A DNA stretch of 64,000 nucleotides from Oasisia sp. SBJ-2009 (GCA_964017155.1 OZ024867.1:15527500-15591499), one strand, 5' to 3'. Counted from the stretch's first letter, positions 27,201 through 39,757 are shown. Notes: generated by a model not told the origin, from the letters alone. Made by a program: numbers and translations.

Positions 27201-28399
27201 AAGACATGGTGTGTAAGACTTGGTGTGTAAGACTCGGTGTGTAAGACATGGTGTGTAAGACATGGTGTGTAAGACCTGGTGTGTAAGACATGGTGTGTAA
27301 GACCTGGTGTGTAAGACTTGGTGTGTAAGACTTGATGTGTAAGACTTGATGTGTAAGACTTGGTGTATAAGACTTGATGTGTAAGACTTGATGTGTAAGA
27401 CTTGATGTGTATGACTTGGTGTGTAAGACTTGGTGTGTAAGACATGGTGTGTAAGACTTGGTGTTTAAGACTCGGTGTGTAAGACATGGTGTGTAAGAAA
27501 TGGTGTGTAAGACATGGTGTGTAAGCCCTGGTGTGTAAGACATGGTGTGTAAGACCTGGTGTGTAAGACATGGTGTGTAAGACATGGTGTGTAAGACTAG
27601 GTGTGTAAGACATGGTGTGTAGGACATGGTGTGTAGGACTTGATTTGTAAGACTTGGTGTGTAAGACTTGATGTGTATGACTTGGTGTGTAAGACTTGGT
27701 GTGTAAGACATGGTGTGTTATACTTGATGTGTATGATTTGATGTGTAAGACATGGTGTGTAAGACATGGTGTGTAAGACTTGATGTGTTAGACTTGGTGT
27801 GTAAGACTTGATGTGTATGACTTGGTGTGGAAGACTTGGTGTGTAAGACATGGTGTGTTATACTTGATGTGTATGATTTGATGTGTAAGACATGGTATGT
27901 AAGACATGGTGTGTAAGACTTGGTGTGTAAGACATGGTGTGTAAGACTTGGTGTGTAAGACATTGTGTGTAAGACTTGGTGTGTAAGACATGGTGTGTAA
28001 GACTTGGTGTGTAAGACTCGGTGTGTAAGACATGGTGTGTAAGACATGGTGTGTAAGACATGGTGTGTAAAACCTGGTGTGTAAGACATGGTGTATAAGA
28101 CCTGGTGTGTAAGACTTGGTGTGTAAGACTTGATGTGTAAGACTTGATGTGTAAGACTTGGTGTGTAAGACTTGATGTGTAAGACTTGATGAGTAAGACT
28201 TGATATATAAGACTTGGTGTGTAAGACTTGGTGTATAAGACATGGTGTGTTATACTTGATGTGTAAGATTTGATGTGTAAGACATGGTGTGTAAGACTTG
28301 GTGTGTAAGACAAGGTGTGTAATACTTGATGTGTAAGACTTGATGTGTACGACATGGTGTGTAAGCCCTGGTGTGTAAGACATGGTGTGTAAGACCTGG
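24206..28399. repeat. Transitional array between left and right subfamilies
   Basis: This stretch mixes markers of both halves. It keeps acaggg near 24,965 and tcaaac near 25,128 and 27,074, and gains gtggaag units near 25,883 and 27,829 that are typical further right. About 25,070-25,960 recurs at 27,020-27,910 with a usual offset of 1,946 bp (139 units) and several whole-unit gains and losses; the rare tttgtca string at 25,124 pairs with 27,070. The taactcatgg unit near 25,634 was lost from the second copy. No gene is visible. Confidence 0.72.
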
Positions 28400-30139
28400 T
28401 GTGTAAGACATGGTGTGTAAGACTTGATGTGTAAGACTTGATGTGTATGACTTGGTGTGTAAGACTTGGTGTGTAAGACATGGTGTGTTATACTTGATGT
28501 GTATGATTTGATGTGTAAGACATGGTGTGTAAGACATGGTGTGTAAGACTTGGTGTGTAAGATATGGTGTGAAAGACTTGGTGTGTAAGACATTGTGTGT
28601 AAGACTTGGTGTTTAAGACATGGTGTGTAAGACTTGGTGTGTAAGACTCGGTGTGTAAGACATGGTGTGTAAGACATGGTGTGTAAGACCTGGTGTGTAA
28701 GACATGGTGTGTAAGACCTGGTGGGTAAGACTTGGTGTGTAAGACTTGATGTGTAAGACTTGATGTGTAAGACTTGGAGTGTAAGACTTGATGTGTAAGA
28801 CTTGATGAGTAAGACTTGATGTATAAGACTTGGTGTGTAAGACTTGGTGTGTAAGACATGGTGTGTTATACTTGATGTGTAAGATTTGATGTGTAAGACA
28901 TGGTGTGTAAGACTTGGTGTGTAAGACATGGTGTGTAAGACTTGGTTTGTAAGACATGGTGTGTAAGACATGGTGTGTAAGACTTGGTGTGTAACACATG
29001 GTGTGTAAGACTTGGTGTGTAAGACATGGTGTGTAGGACATGGTGTGTAAGACTTGGTGTGTAAAACTTGGTGTGTAAGACATGGTGTGTAAGACCTGGT
29101 GTGTAAGACATGGTGTGTAAGACCTGGTGTGTAAGACATGGTGTGTAAGACTTGATGTGTAAGACCTGGTGTGTAAGACTTGGTGTGTAAGACATGGTGT
29201 GTAATACTTGATGTGTAAGACTTGATGTGTACGACATGGTGTGTAAGCCCTGGTGTGTAAGACATGGTGTGTAAGACCTGGTGTGTAAGACATGGTGTGT
29301 AAGACTTGGTGTGTAAGACTTAGTGTGTAAGACATGGTGTTTAAGACATGGTGTGTAAGACATGGTGTGTAAGACTTGGTGTGAAAGACTTGATGTGTAA
29401 GACTTGATGTGTAAGACTTGGTGTGTAAGACTTGGTGTGTAAAACATGGTGTGTAAGACTTGGTGTGTAAGACTCGGTGTGTAAGACATGGTGTGTAAGA
29501 CTTGGTGTGTAAGTCTTAGTGTGTAAGACATGGTGTTTAAGACATGGTGTGTAGGACATGGTGTGTAAGACTTGGTGTGTAAAACTTTGTGTGTAAGACA
29601 TGGTGTGTAAGACCTGGTGTGTAAGATATGGTGTGTAAGACCTGGTGTGTAAGACATGGTGTGTAAGACTTGATGTGTAAGACCTGGTGTGTAAGACTTG
29701 GTGTGTAAGACATGGTGTGTAATACTTGATGTGTCAGACTTGATGTGTACGACATGGTGTGTAAGCCCTGGTGTGTAAGACATGGTGTGTAAGACCTGGT
29801 GTGTAAGACATGGTGCGTAAGACTTGGTGTGTAAGACTTAGTGTGTAAGACATGGTGTTTAAGACATGGTGTGTAAGACATGGTGTGTAAGACTTGGTGT
29901 GAAAGACTTGATGTGTAAGACTTGATGTGTAAGATTTGGTGTGTAAGACTTGGTGTGTAAAACATGGTGTGTAAGACATGGTGTGTAAGACTTGGTGTGA
30001 AAGACTTGATATGTAAGACTTGATGTGTAAGACTTGGTGTGTAAGACTTGGTGTATAAGACATGGTGTGTAAGACTTGGTGTTTAAGACTTGGTGTGAAA
30101 GACTTGATGTGTAAGACTTGATGTGTAAGACTTGATGTG

Positions 30140-30152
30140 TAAGATTGGTGTG
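30140..30152. repeat. 13-bp out-of-register unit
   Basis: The unit reads taagattggtgtg, missing one base of the central ctt. The identical unit lies at 33,356-33,368 in the second copy of the 3,216-bp block, so the deletion predates that duplication. Confidence 0.93.
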
Positions 30153-30208
30153 TAAGACTTGATGTGTAAGACTTGGTGTGAAACACTTGATGTGTAAGAC
30201 TTGATGTG

Positions 30209-30220
30209 TAAGACTTGGTG
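30209..30220. repeat. 12-bp out-of-register unit
   Basis: The unit reads taagacttggtg, missing one tg dinucleotide, as expected from slippage in the gtgtgt run. The identical unit is at 33,425-33,436. Confidence 0.93.
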
Positions 30221-30822
30221 TAAGACTTGGTGAGTAAGACTTGGTGTGTAAGACTTGGTGTGTAAGACAGGGTGTGAAAGACATGGTTTGTAAGACTTGG
30301 TGTGTAAGACATGGTGTGTAAGACTTGGTGTGTAAGACATGGTGTGTAAGACTTGGTGTGTAAGACATGGTGTGTAAGACATGGTGTGTAAGACTTGGTG
30401 TGTAACACATGGTGTGTAAGACTTGGTGTGTAAGACATGGTGTGTAGGACATGGTGTGTAGGACATGGTGTGTAAGACTTGGTGTGTAAAACTTGGTGTG
30501 TAAGACATGGTGTGTAAGACCTGGTGTGTAGGACATGGTGTGTAAGACTTGATGTGTAAGACTTGATGTGTAAGACTTGATGTGTATGACTTGGTGTGTA
30601 AGACTTGGTGTCTAAGACATGGTGTGTTATACTTGATGTGTAAGATTTGATGTGTAAGACATGGTGTGTAAGACATGGTGTGTAAGACTTGGTGTGTAAG
30701 ACATGGTGTGTAAGACTTGAAGTGTAAGACATTGTGTGTAAGACTTGGTGTGTAAGACATGGTGTGTAAGACTTGGTGTGTAAGACTCGGTGTGTAAGAC
30801 ATGGTGTGTAAGACATGGTGTG

Positions 30823-30834
30823 TAAGACATTGTG
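30823..30834. repeat. 12-bp out-of-register unit
   Basis: The unit reads taagacattgtg, an acattg variant that lost a tg dinucleotide. The identical unit is at 34,039-34,050. Confidence 0.93.
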
Positions 30835-31338
30835 TAAGACCTGGTGTGTAAGACATGGTGTGTAAGACCTGGTGTGTAAGACTTGGTGTGTAAGACTTGA
30901 TGTGTAAGACTTGATGAGTAAGACTTGATGTATAAGACTTGGTGTGTAAGACTTGGTGTGTAAGACATGGTGTGTTATACTTGATGTGTAAGATTTGATG
31001 TGTAAGACATGGTGTGTAAGACTTGGTGTGTAAGTCATGGTGTGGAAGACTTGGTGTGTAAGACACGGTGTGTAAGACATGGTGTGTAAGACTTGGTGTG
31101 TAGCACATGGTGTGTAAGACTTGGTGTGTAAGACATGGTGTGTAGGACATGGTGTGTAGGACATGGTGTGTAAGCCTTGGTGTGTAAAACTTGGTGTGTA
31201 AGACATGGTGTGTAAGACTTGACGTTTAAGACCTGGTGTGTAAGACTTGGTGTGTAAGACATGGTGTGTAATACTTGATGTGCAAGACTTGATGTGTACG
31301 ACATGGTGTGTAAGCCCTGGTGTGTAAGACATGGTGTG

Positions 31339-31353
31339 TAAGACCATGGTGTG
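31339..31353. repeat. 15-bp junction unit
   Basis: The unit reads taagaccatggtgtg. Copy B at 34,555-34,585 has an intact acctgg unit followed by an acatgg unit, so 13 bp were deleted here between the first part of one unit and the second part of the next. It creates a CCATGG, the only one I noticed in the window. This event is later than the 3,216-bp duplication or was repaired in the other copy. Confidence 0.9.
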
Positions 31354-33355
31354 TAAGACATGGTGTGTAAGACTAGGTGTGTAAGACATGGTGTGTAAGA
31401 CATGGTGTGTAAGACTTGGTGTGTAACTCATGGTGTGTAAGACTTGGTGTGAAAGACATGGTTTGTAGGACATGGTGTGTAGGACTTGATGTGTAAGACT
31501 TGGTGTGTAAGACTTGATGTGTATGACTTGGTGTGTAAGACTTGGTGTGTAAGACATGGTGTGTTATACTTGATGTGTATGATTTGATGTGTAAGACATG
31601 GTGTGTAAGACATGGTGTGTAAGACTTGATGTGTAAGACTTGGTGTGTAAGACTTGATGTGTATGACTTGGTGTGTAAGACTTGGTGTGTAAGACATGGT
31701 GTGTTATACTTGATGTGTATGATTTGATGTGTAAGACATGGTGTGTAAGACATGGTGTGTAAGACTTGGTGTGTAAGATATGGTGTGTAAGACTTGGTGT
31801 GTAAGACATTGTGTGTAAGACTTGGTGTTTAAGACATGGTGTGTAAGACTTGGTGTGTAAGACTCGGTGTGTAAGACATGGTGTGTAAGACATGGTGTGT
31901 AAGACCTGGTGTGTAAGACATGGTGTGTAAGACCTGGTGGGTAAGACTTGGTGTGTAAGACTTGATGTGTAAGACTTGATGTGTAAGACTTGGAGTGTAA
32001 GACTTGATGTGTAAGACTTGATGAGTAAGACTTGATGTATAAGACTTGGTGTGTAAGACTTGGTGTGTAAGACATGGTGTGTTATACTTGATGTGTAAGA
32101 TTTGATGTGTAAGACATGGTGTGTAAGACTTGGTGTGTAAGACATGGTGTGTAAGACTTGGTTTGTAAGACATGGTGTGTAAGACATGGTGTGTAAGACT
32201 TGGTGTGTAACACATGGTGTGTAAGACTTGGTGTGTAAGACATGGTGTGTAGGACATGGTGTGTAAGACTTGGTGTGTAAAACTTGGTGTGTAAGACATG
32301 GTGTGTAAGACCTGGTGTGTAAGACATGGTGTGTAAGACCTGGTGTGTAAGACATGGTGTGTAAGACTTGATGTGTAAGACCTGGTGTGTAAGACTTGGT
32401 GTGTAAGACATGGTGTGTAATACTTGATGTGTAAGACTTGATGTGTACGACATGGTGTGTAAGCCCTGGTGTGTAAGACATGGTGTGTAAGACCTGGTGT
32501 GTAAGACATGGTGTGTAAGACTTGGTGTGTAAGACTTAGTGTGTAAGACATGGTGTTTAAGACATGGTGTGTAAGACATGGTGTGTAAGACTTGGTGTGA
32601 AAGACTTGATGTGTAAGACTTGATGTGTAAGACTTGGTGTGTAAGACTTGGTGTGTAAAACATGGTGTGTAAGACTTGGTGTGTAAGACTCGGTGTGTAA
32701 GACATGGTGTGTAAGACTTGGTGTGTAAGTCTTAGTGTGTAAGACATGGTGTTTAAGACATGGTGTGTAGGACATGGTGTGTAAGACTTGGTGTGTAAAA
32801 CTTGGTGTGTAAGACATGGTGTGTAAGACCTGGTGTGTAAGACATGGTGTGTAAGACCTGGTGTGTAAGACATGGTGTGTAAGACTTGATGTGTAAGACC
32901 TGGTGTGTAAGACTTGGTGTGTAAGACATGGTGTGTAATACTTGATGTGTCAGACTTGATGTGTACGACATGGTGTGTAAGCCCTGGTGTGTAAGACATG
33001 GTGTGTAAGACCTGGTGTGTAAGACATGGTGCGTAAGACTTGGTGTGTAAGACTTAGTGTGTAAGACATGGTGTTTAAGACATGGTGTGTAAGACATGGT
33101 GTGTAAGACTTGGTGTGAAAGACTTGATGTGTAAGACTTGATGTGTAAGATTTGGTGTGTAAGACTTGGTGTGTAAAACATGGTGTGTAAGACATGGTGT
33201 GTAAGACTTGGTGTGAAAGACTTGATATGTAAGACTTGATGTGTAAGACTTGGTGTGTAAGACTTGGTGTATAAGACATGGTGTGTAAGACTTGGTGTTT
33301 AAGACTTGGTGTGAAAGACTTGATGTGTAAGACTTGATGTGTAAGACTTGATGTG

Positions 33356-33368
33356 TAAGATTGGTGTG
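33356..33368. repeat. 13-bp out-of-register unit (copy of 30,140-30,152)
   Basis: Identical to 30,140-30,152 and at the matching place in the 3,216-bp duplication. Confidence 0.93.
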
Positions 33369-33424
33369 TAAGACTTGATGTGTAAGACTTGGTGTGAAAC
33401 ACTTGATGTGTAAGACTTGATGTG

Positions 33425-33436
33425 TAAGACTTGGTG
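33425..33436. repeat. 12-bp out-of-register unit (copy of 30,209-30,220)
   Basis: Identical to 30,209-30,220, at an offset of 3,216 bp. Confidence 0.93.
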
Positions 33437-34038
33437 TAAGACTTGGTGAGTAAGACTTGGTGTGTAAGACTTGGTGTGTAAGACAGGGTGTGAAAGACAT
33501 GGTTTGTAAGACTTGGTGTGTAAGACATGGTGTGTAAGACTTGGTGTGTAAGACATGGTGTGTAAGACTTGGTGTGTAAGACATGGTGTGTAAGACATGG
33601 TGTGTAAGACTTGGTGTGTAACACATGGTGTGTAAGACTTGGTGTGTAAGACATGGTGTGTAGGACATGGTGTGTAGGACATGGTGTGTAAGACTTGGTG
33701 TGTAAAACTTGGTGTGTAAGACATGGTGTGTAAGACCTGGTGTGTAGGACATGGTGTGTAAGACTTGATGTGTAAGACTTGATGTGTAAGACTTGATGTG
33801 TATGACTTGGTGTGTAAGACTTGGTGTCTAAGACATGGTGTGTTATACTTGATGTGTAAGATTTGATGTGTAAGACATGGTGTGTAAGACATGGTGTGTA
33901 AGACTTGGTGTGTAAGACATGGTGTGTAAGACTTGAAGTGTAAGACATTGTGTGTAAGACTTGGTGTGTAAGACATGGTGTGTAAGACTTGGTGTGTAAG
34001 ACTCGGTGTGTAAGACATGGTGTGTAAGACATGGTGTG

Positions 34039-34050
34039 TAAGACATTGTG
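34039..34050. repeat. 12-bp out-of-register unit (copy of 30,823-30,834)
   Basis: Identical to 30,823-30,834, at an offset of 3,216 bp. Confidence 0.93.
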
Positions 34051-34835
34051 TAAGACCTGGTGTGTAAGACATGGTGTGTAAGACCTGGTGTGTAAGACTT
34101 GGTGTGTAAGACTTGATGTGTAAGACTTGATGAGTAAGACTTGATGTATAAGACTTGGTGTGTAAGACTTGGTGTGTAAGACATGGTGTGTTATACTTGA
34201 TGTGTAAGATTTGATGTGTAAGACATGGTGTGTAAGACTTGGTGTGTAAGTCATGGTGTGGAAGACTTGGTGTGTAAGACACGGTGTGTAAGACATGGTG
34301 TGTAAGACTTGGTGTGTAGCACATGGTGTGTAAGACTTGGTGTGTAAGACATGGTGTGTAGGACATGGTGTGTAGGACATGGTGTGTAAGCCTTGGTGTG
34401 TAAAACTTGGTGTGTAAGACATGGTGTGTAAGACTTGACGTTTAAGACCTGGTGTGTAAGACTTGGTGTGTAAGACATGGTGTGTAATACTTGATGTGCA
34501 AGACTTGATGTGTACGACATGGTGTGTAAGCCCTGGTGTGTAAGACATGGTGTGTAAGACCTGGTGTGTAAGACATGGTGTGTAAGACATGGTGTGTAAG
34601 ACTAGGTGTGTAAGACATGGTGTGTAAGACATGGTGTGTAAGACTTGGTGTGTAACTCATGGTGTGTAAGACTTGGTGTGAAAGACATGGTTTGTAGGAC
34701 ATGGTGTGTAAGACTTGGTGTGTAAGACATGGTGTGTTATACTTGATGTGTATGATTTGATGTGTAAGACATGGTGTGTAAGACATGGTGTGTAAGACTT
34801 GATGTGTAAGACTTGGTGTGTAAGACTTGATGTGT

Positions 34836-37504
34836 ATGACTTGGTGTGTAAGACTTGGTGTGTAAGACATGGTGTGTTATACTTGATGGGTATGATTTGA
34901 TGTGTAAAAGACATGGTGTGTAAGACTTGATGTGTAAGACTTGATGTGTATGACTTGGTGTGTAAGACTTGGTGTGTAAGACATGGTGTGTTATACTTGA
35001 TGTGTATGATTTGATGTGTAAGACATGGTGTGTAAGACATGGTGTGTAAGACTTGGTGTGTAAGACATGGTGTGTAAGACTTGGTGTGTAAGACATTGTG
35101 TGTAAGACTTGGTGTGTAAGACATGGTGTGTAAGACTTGGTGTGTAAGACTCGGTGTGTAAGACATGGTGTGTAAGACATGGTGTGTAAGACCTGGTGTG
35201 TAAGACTTGGTGTGTAAGACTTGATGTGTAAGACTTGATGTGTAAGACTTGGTGTGTAAGACTTGATGTGTAAGACTTGATGAGTAAGACTTGATGTATA
35301 AGACTTGGTGTGTAAGAATTGGTGTGTAAGACATGGTGTGTTATACTTGATGTGTAAGATTTGATGTGTAAGACATGGTGTGTAAGACTTGGTGTGTAAG
35401 ACATGGTGTGTAAGACATGGTGTGTAAGACTTGGTGTGTAAGACCTGGTGTGTAAGACATGGTGTGTAAGACTTGATGTGTAAGACTTGATGTGTAAGAC
35501 TTGATGTGTATGACTTGGTGTGTAAGACTTGGTGTGTAAGACATGATGTGTAAGACTTGGTGTGTAAGACTCGGTGTGTAAGACATGGTGTGTAAGACAT
35601 GGTGTGTAAGACATGGTGTGTAAGACCTGGTGTGTAAGACTTGGTGTATAAGACATGGTGTGTAAGACTTGGTGTGTAAGACATGGTGTGTAAGACATGG
35701 TGTGTAAGACTTGGTGTGTAACACATGGTGTGTAAGACTTGGTGTGTAAGACATGGTGTGTAGGACATGGTGTGTAGGACATGGCGTGTAAGACTTGGTG
35801 TGTAAAACTTGGTGTGTAAGACATGGTGTGTAAGACCTGGTGTGTAAGACATGGTGTGTAAGACCTGGTGTGTAAGACATGGTGTGTAAGACTTGATGTG
35901 TAAGACCTGGTGTGTAAGACTTGGTGTGTAAGACATGGTGTGTAACACTTGATGTGTAAGACTTGATGTGTACGACATGGTGTGTAAGCCCTGGTGTGTA
36001 AGACATGGTGTGTAAGACCTGGTGTGTAAGACATGGTGTGTAAGAATTGGTGTGTAAGACTTAGTGTGTAAGACATGGTGTTTAAGACATGGTGTGTAAG
36101 ACATGGTGTGTAAGACTTGGTGTGAAAGACTTGATGTGTAAGACTTGATGTGTAAGATTTGGTGTGTAAGACTTGGTGTGTAAAACATGGTGTGTAAGAC
36201 ATGGTGTGTAAGACTTGGTGTGAAAGACTTGATGTGTAAGACTTGATGTGTAAGACTTGGTGTGTAAGACTTGGTGTATAAGACATGGTGTGTAAGACTT
36301 GGTGTTTAAGACTTGGTGTGAAAGACTTGATGTGTAAGACTTGATGTGTAAGACTTGATGTGTAAGACTTGGTGTGTAAGACTTGATGTGTAAGACTTGG
36401 TGTGAAACACTTGATGTGTAAGACTTGATGTGTAAGACTTAATGTGTAAGACTTGGTGAGTAAGACTTGGTGTGTAAGACTTGGTGTGTAAGACAGGGTG
36501 TGAAAGACATGGTGTGTAAGACTTGGTGTGTAAGACATGGTGTGTAAGACTTGGTGTGTAAGACATGGTGTGTAAGACTTGGTGTGTAAGACATGGTGTG
36601 TAAGACATGGTGTGTAAGACTTGGTGTGTAACACATGGTGTGTAAGACTTGGTGTGTAAGACATGGTGTGTAGGACATGGTGTGTAGGACATGGTGTGTA
36701 AGACTTGGTGTGTCAAACTTGGTGTGTAAGACATGGTGTGTAAGACCTGGTGTGTAAGACATGGTATGCAAGACTTGATGTGTAAGACTTGATGTGTAAG
36801 ACTTGATGTGTATGACTTGGTGTGTAAGACTTGGTGTGTAACACATGGTGTGTAAGACTTGGTGTGTAAGACATGGTGTGTAGGACATGGTGTGTAGGAC
36901 ATGGTGTGTAAGACTTGGTTTGTCAAACTTGGTGTGTAAGACATGGTGTGTAAGACCTGGTGTGTAAGACATGGTGTTTAAGACTTGATGTGTAAGACTT
37001 GATGTGTAAGACTTGATGTGTATGACTTGGTGTGTAAGACTTGGTGTGTAAGACATGGTGTGTAAGACTTGGTGTGTAAGACTCGGTGTGTAAGACATGG
37101 TGTGTAAGACATGGTGTGTAAGACCTGGTGTGTAAGACATGGTGTGTAAGACCTGGTGTGTAAGACTTGGTGTGTAAGACTTGATGTGTAAGACTTGATG
37201 TGTAAGACTTGGTGTATAAGACTTGATGTGTAAGACTTGATGTGTAAGACTTGATGTGTATGACTTGGTGTGTAAGACTTGGTGTGTAAGACTTGATGTG
37301 TAAGACTTGATGTGTAAGACTTGGTGTGTAAGACTTGATGTGTAAGACTCGGTGTGTAAGACATGGTGTGTAAGACATGGTGTGTAAGACATGGTGTGTA
37401 AGCCCTGGTGTGTAAGACATGGTGTGTAAGACCTGGTGTGTAAGACATGGTGTGTAAGACATGGTGTGTAAGACTAGGTGTGTAAGACATGGTGTGTAAG
37501 ACAT
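34836..37504. repeat. Mixed block with a left-subfamily island
   Basis: After a gatggg unit near 34,890 and an abnormal 16-bp unit, the array returns to left-subfamily sequence. The markers ggcgtg (about 35,785), cttaatg (36,438) and acagggtgtg (about 36,494) are all present. The stretch from 35,641 follows 21,340 onward at an offset of 14,301 bp, which is 1,021 units plus the 7-base net phase difference produced by the abnormal units between them. The island ends near 36,720. Beyond it the block shows tcaaac, taacac and actagg units in short rearranged order. Confidence 0.75.
34905..34920. repeat. 16-bp out-of-register unit
   Basis: The unit reads taaaagacatggtgtg, a 2-bp gain in the a-rich start of the unit. 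It follows a gatggg and a tatgatttga unit and has no second copy in the window. It is the last register change: from here to base 64,000 the 14-bp phase is constant. Confidence 0.93.
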
Positions 37505-39498
37505 GGTGTGTAAGACTTGGTGTGTAACTCATGGTGTGTAAGACTTGGTGTGTAAGACATGGTGTGTAGGACATGGTGTGTAGGACTTGATTTGTAAGAC
37601 TTGGTGTGTAAGACTTGATGTGTATGACTTGGTGTGTAAGACTTGGTGTGTAAGACATGGTGTGTTATACTTGATGTGTATGATTTGATGTGTAAGACAT
37701 GGTGTGTAAGACATGGTGTGTAAGACTTGATGTGTAAGACTTGGTGTGTAAGACTTGATGTGTATGACTTGGTGTGGAAGACTTGGTGTGTAAGACATGG
37801 TGTGTTATACTTGATGTGTATGATTTGATGTGTAAGACATGGTATGTAAGACATGGTGTGTAAGACTTGGTGTGTAAGACATGGTGTGTAAGACTTGGTG
37901 TGTAAGACATTGTGTGTAAGACTTGGTGTGTAAGACATGGTGTGTAAGACTTGGTGTGTAAGACTCGGTGTGTAAGACATGGTGTGTAAGACATGGTGTG
38001 TATGACATGGTGTGTAAGACCTGGTGTGTAAGACATGGTGTGTAAGACCTGGTGTGTGAGACTTGGTGTGTAAGACTTGATGTGTAAGACTTGATGTGTA
38101 AGACTTGGTGTGTAAGACTTGATTTGTAAGACTTGATGAGTAAGACTTGATATATAAGACTTGGTGTGTAAGACTTGGTGTGTAAGACATGGTGTGTTAT
38201 ACTTGATGTGTAAGATTTGATGTGTAAGACATGGTGTGTAAGACTTGGTGTGTAAGACAAGGTGTGTAATACTTGATGTGTAACACTTGATGTGTACGAC
38301 ATGGTGTGGAAGCCCTGGTGTGTAAGACATGGTGTGTAAGACCTGGTGTGTAAGACATGGTGTGTAAGACTTGATGTGTAAGACTTGATGTGTATGACTT
38401 GGTGTGTAAGACTTGGTGTGTAAGACATGGTGTGTTATACTTGATGTGTATGATTTGATGTGTAAGACATGGTGTGTAAGACATGGTGTGTAAGACTTGG
38501 TGTGTAAGACATGGTGTGTAAGACTTGGTGTGTAAGACATTGTGTGTAAGACTTGGTGTTTAAGACATGGTGTGTAAGACTTGGTGTGTAAGAATCGGTG
38601 TGTAAGACATGGTGTGTAAGACATGGTGTGTAAGACCTGGTGTGTAAGACATGGTGTGTAAGACCTGGTAGGTAAGACTTGGTGTGTAAGACTTGATGTG
38701 TAAGACTTGATGTGTAAGACTTGGTGTGTAAGACTTGATGTGTAAGACTTGATGAGTAAGACTTGATGTATAAGACTTGGTGTGTAAGACTTGGTGTGTA
38801 AGACATGGTGTGTTATACTTGATGTGTAAGATTTGATGTGTAAGACATGGTGTGTAAGACTTGGTGTGTAAGACATGGTGTGTAAGACTTGGTGTGTAAG
38901 ACATGGTGTGTAAGACATGGTGTGTAAGACTTGGTGTGTAACACATGGTGTGTAAGACTTGGTGTGTAAGACATGGTGTGTAGGACATGGTGTGTAGGAC
39001 ATGGTGTGTAAGACTTGGTGTGTAAAACTTGGTGTGTAAGACATGGTGTGTAAGACCTGGTGTGTAAGACATGGTGTGTAAGACCTGGTGTGTAAGACAT
39101 GGTGTGTAAGACTTGATGTGTAAGACCTGGTGTGTAAGACTTGGTGTGTAAGACATGGTGTGTAATACTTGATGTGTAAGCCTTGATGTGTACGACATGG
39201 TGTGTAAGCCCTGGTGTGTAAGACAAGGTGTGTAAGACCTGGTGTGTAAGACATGGTGTGTAAGACTTGTTGTGTAAGACTTAGTGTGTAAGACATGGTG
39301 TTTAAGACATGGTGTGTAAGACATGGTGTGTAAGACTTGGTGTGAAAGACTTGATGTGTAAGACTTGATGTGTAAGATTTGGTGTGTAAGACTTGGTGTG
39401 TAAAACATGGTGTGTAAGACATGGTGTGTAAGACTTGGTGTGAAAGACTTGATGTGTAAGACTTGATGTGTAAGACTTGGTGTGTAAGACTTGGTGTG
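37505..39498. repeat. 2-kb right-subfamily block, copy 1 of 4
   Basis: This block recurs at 41,845-43,838 (offset 4,340 bp, 310 units), at 52,765-54,758 (10,920 bp further) and at about 57,231-59,224. Each copy starts around a taactcatgg unit (37,525; 41,865; 52,785; 57,251) and contains the gtggaag unit, taagacaagg, and the tacgac/taagccctgg pair three times. Private changes in this copy include a gtgtgag unit near 38,057, a taacacttga near 38,283 and an actttg-free gaatcgg unit near 38,591. Confidence 0.83.
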
Positions 39499-39714
39499 TA
39501 AGACATGGTGTGTAAGACTTGGTGTGTAAGACATTGTGTGTAAGACTTGGTGTTTAAGACATGGTGTGTAAGACTTGGTGTGTAAGACTCGGTGTGTAAG
39601 ACATGGTGTGTAAGACATAGTGTGTAAGACCTGGTGTGTAAGACATGGTGTGTAAGACCTGGTGGGTAAGACTTGGTGTGTAAGACTTGATGTGTAAGAC
39701 TTGATGTGTAAGAC
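39478..39714. repeat. 280-bp local duplication, copy A
   Basis: About 237 bp recur at 39,758-39,994 with an offset of 280 bp (20 units). Both copies carry the rare acatag unit (39,614 and 39,894) and a ggtggg unit (about 39,661 and 39,941). Between the copies sits an actcgg unit followed by gtataag and an acattttgtg unit. Confidence 0.87.
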
Positions 39715-39757
39715 TCGGTGTGTAAGACATGGTGTATAAGACATTTTGTGTAAGACA

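Larger units (their letters stand above)
28400..31615. repeat. 3,216-bp segmental duplication, copy A
   Basis: The offset to copy B is 3,216 bp, not a multiple of 14, because the block contains units of abnormal length. Recurring landmarks are ttatac (28,488 and 31,704), two out-of-register units (30,140 and 30,209) and a third at 30,823. A 13-bp deletion private to this copy at about 31,344 joins an acctgg unit to an acatgg unit, giving gaccatgg. Beyond that deletion the offset becomes 3,229 bp, as expected. Confidence 0.87.
31616..34835. repeat. 3,216-bp segmental duplication, copy B
   Basis: This is the tandem second copy, including the three inherited abnormal units at 33,356, 33,425 and 34,039. 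Near 34,697 it has lost four whole units relative to copy A: after a taggacatgg unit it continues directly with acttgg and acatgg where copy A has six units. The end is uncertain by two or three units. Confidence 0.86.

Noticed and set aside
30823..31353. Insertion site of a mobile element at the cluster of irregular units
   Set aside because: The irregular units are small deletions or gains inside the repeat. No foreign sequence, terminal repeats or target-site duplication is present.
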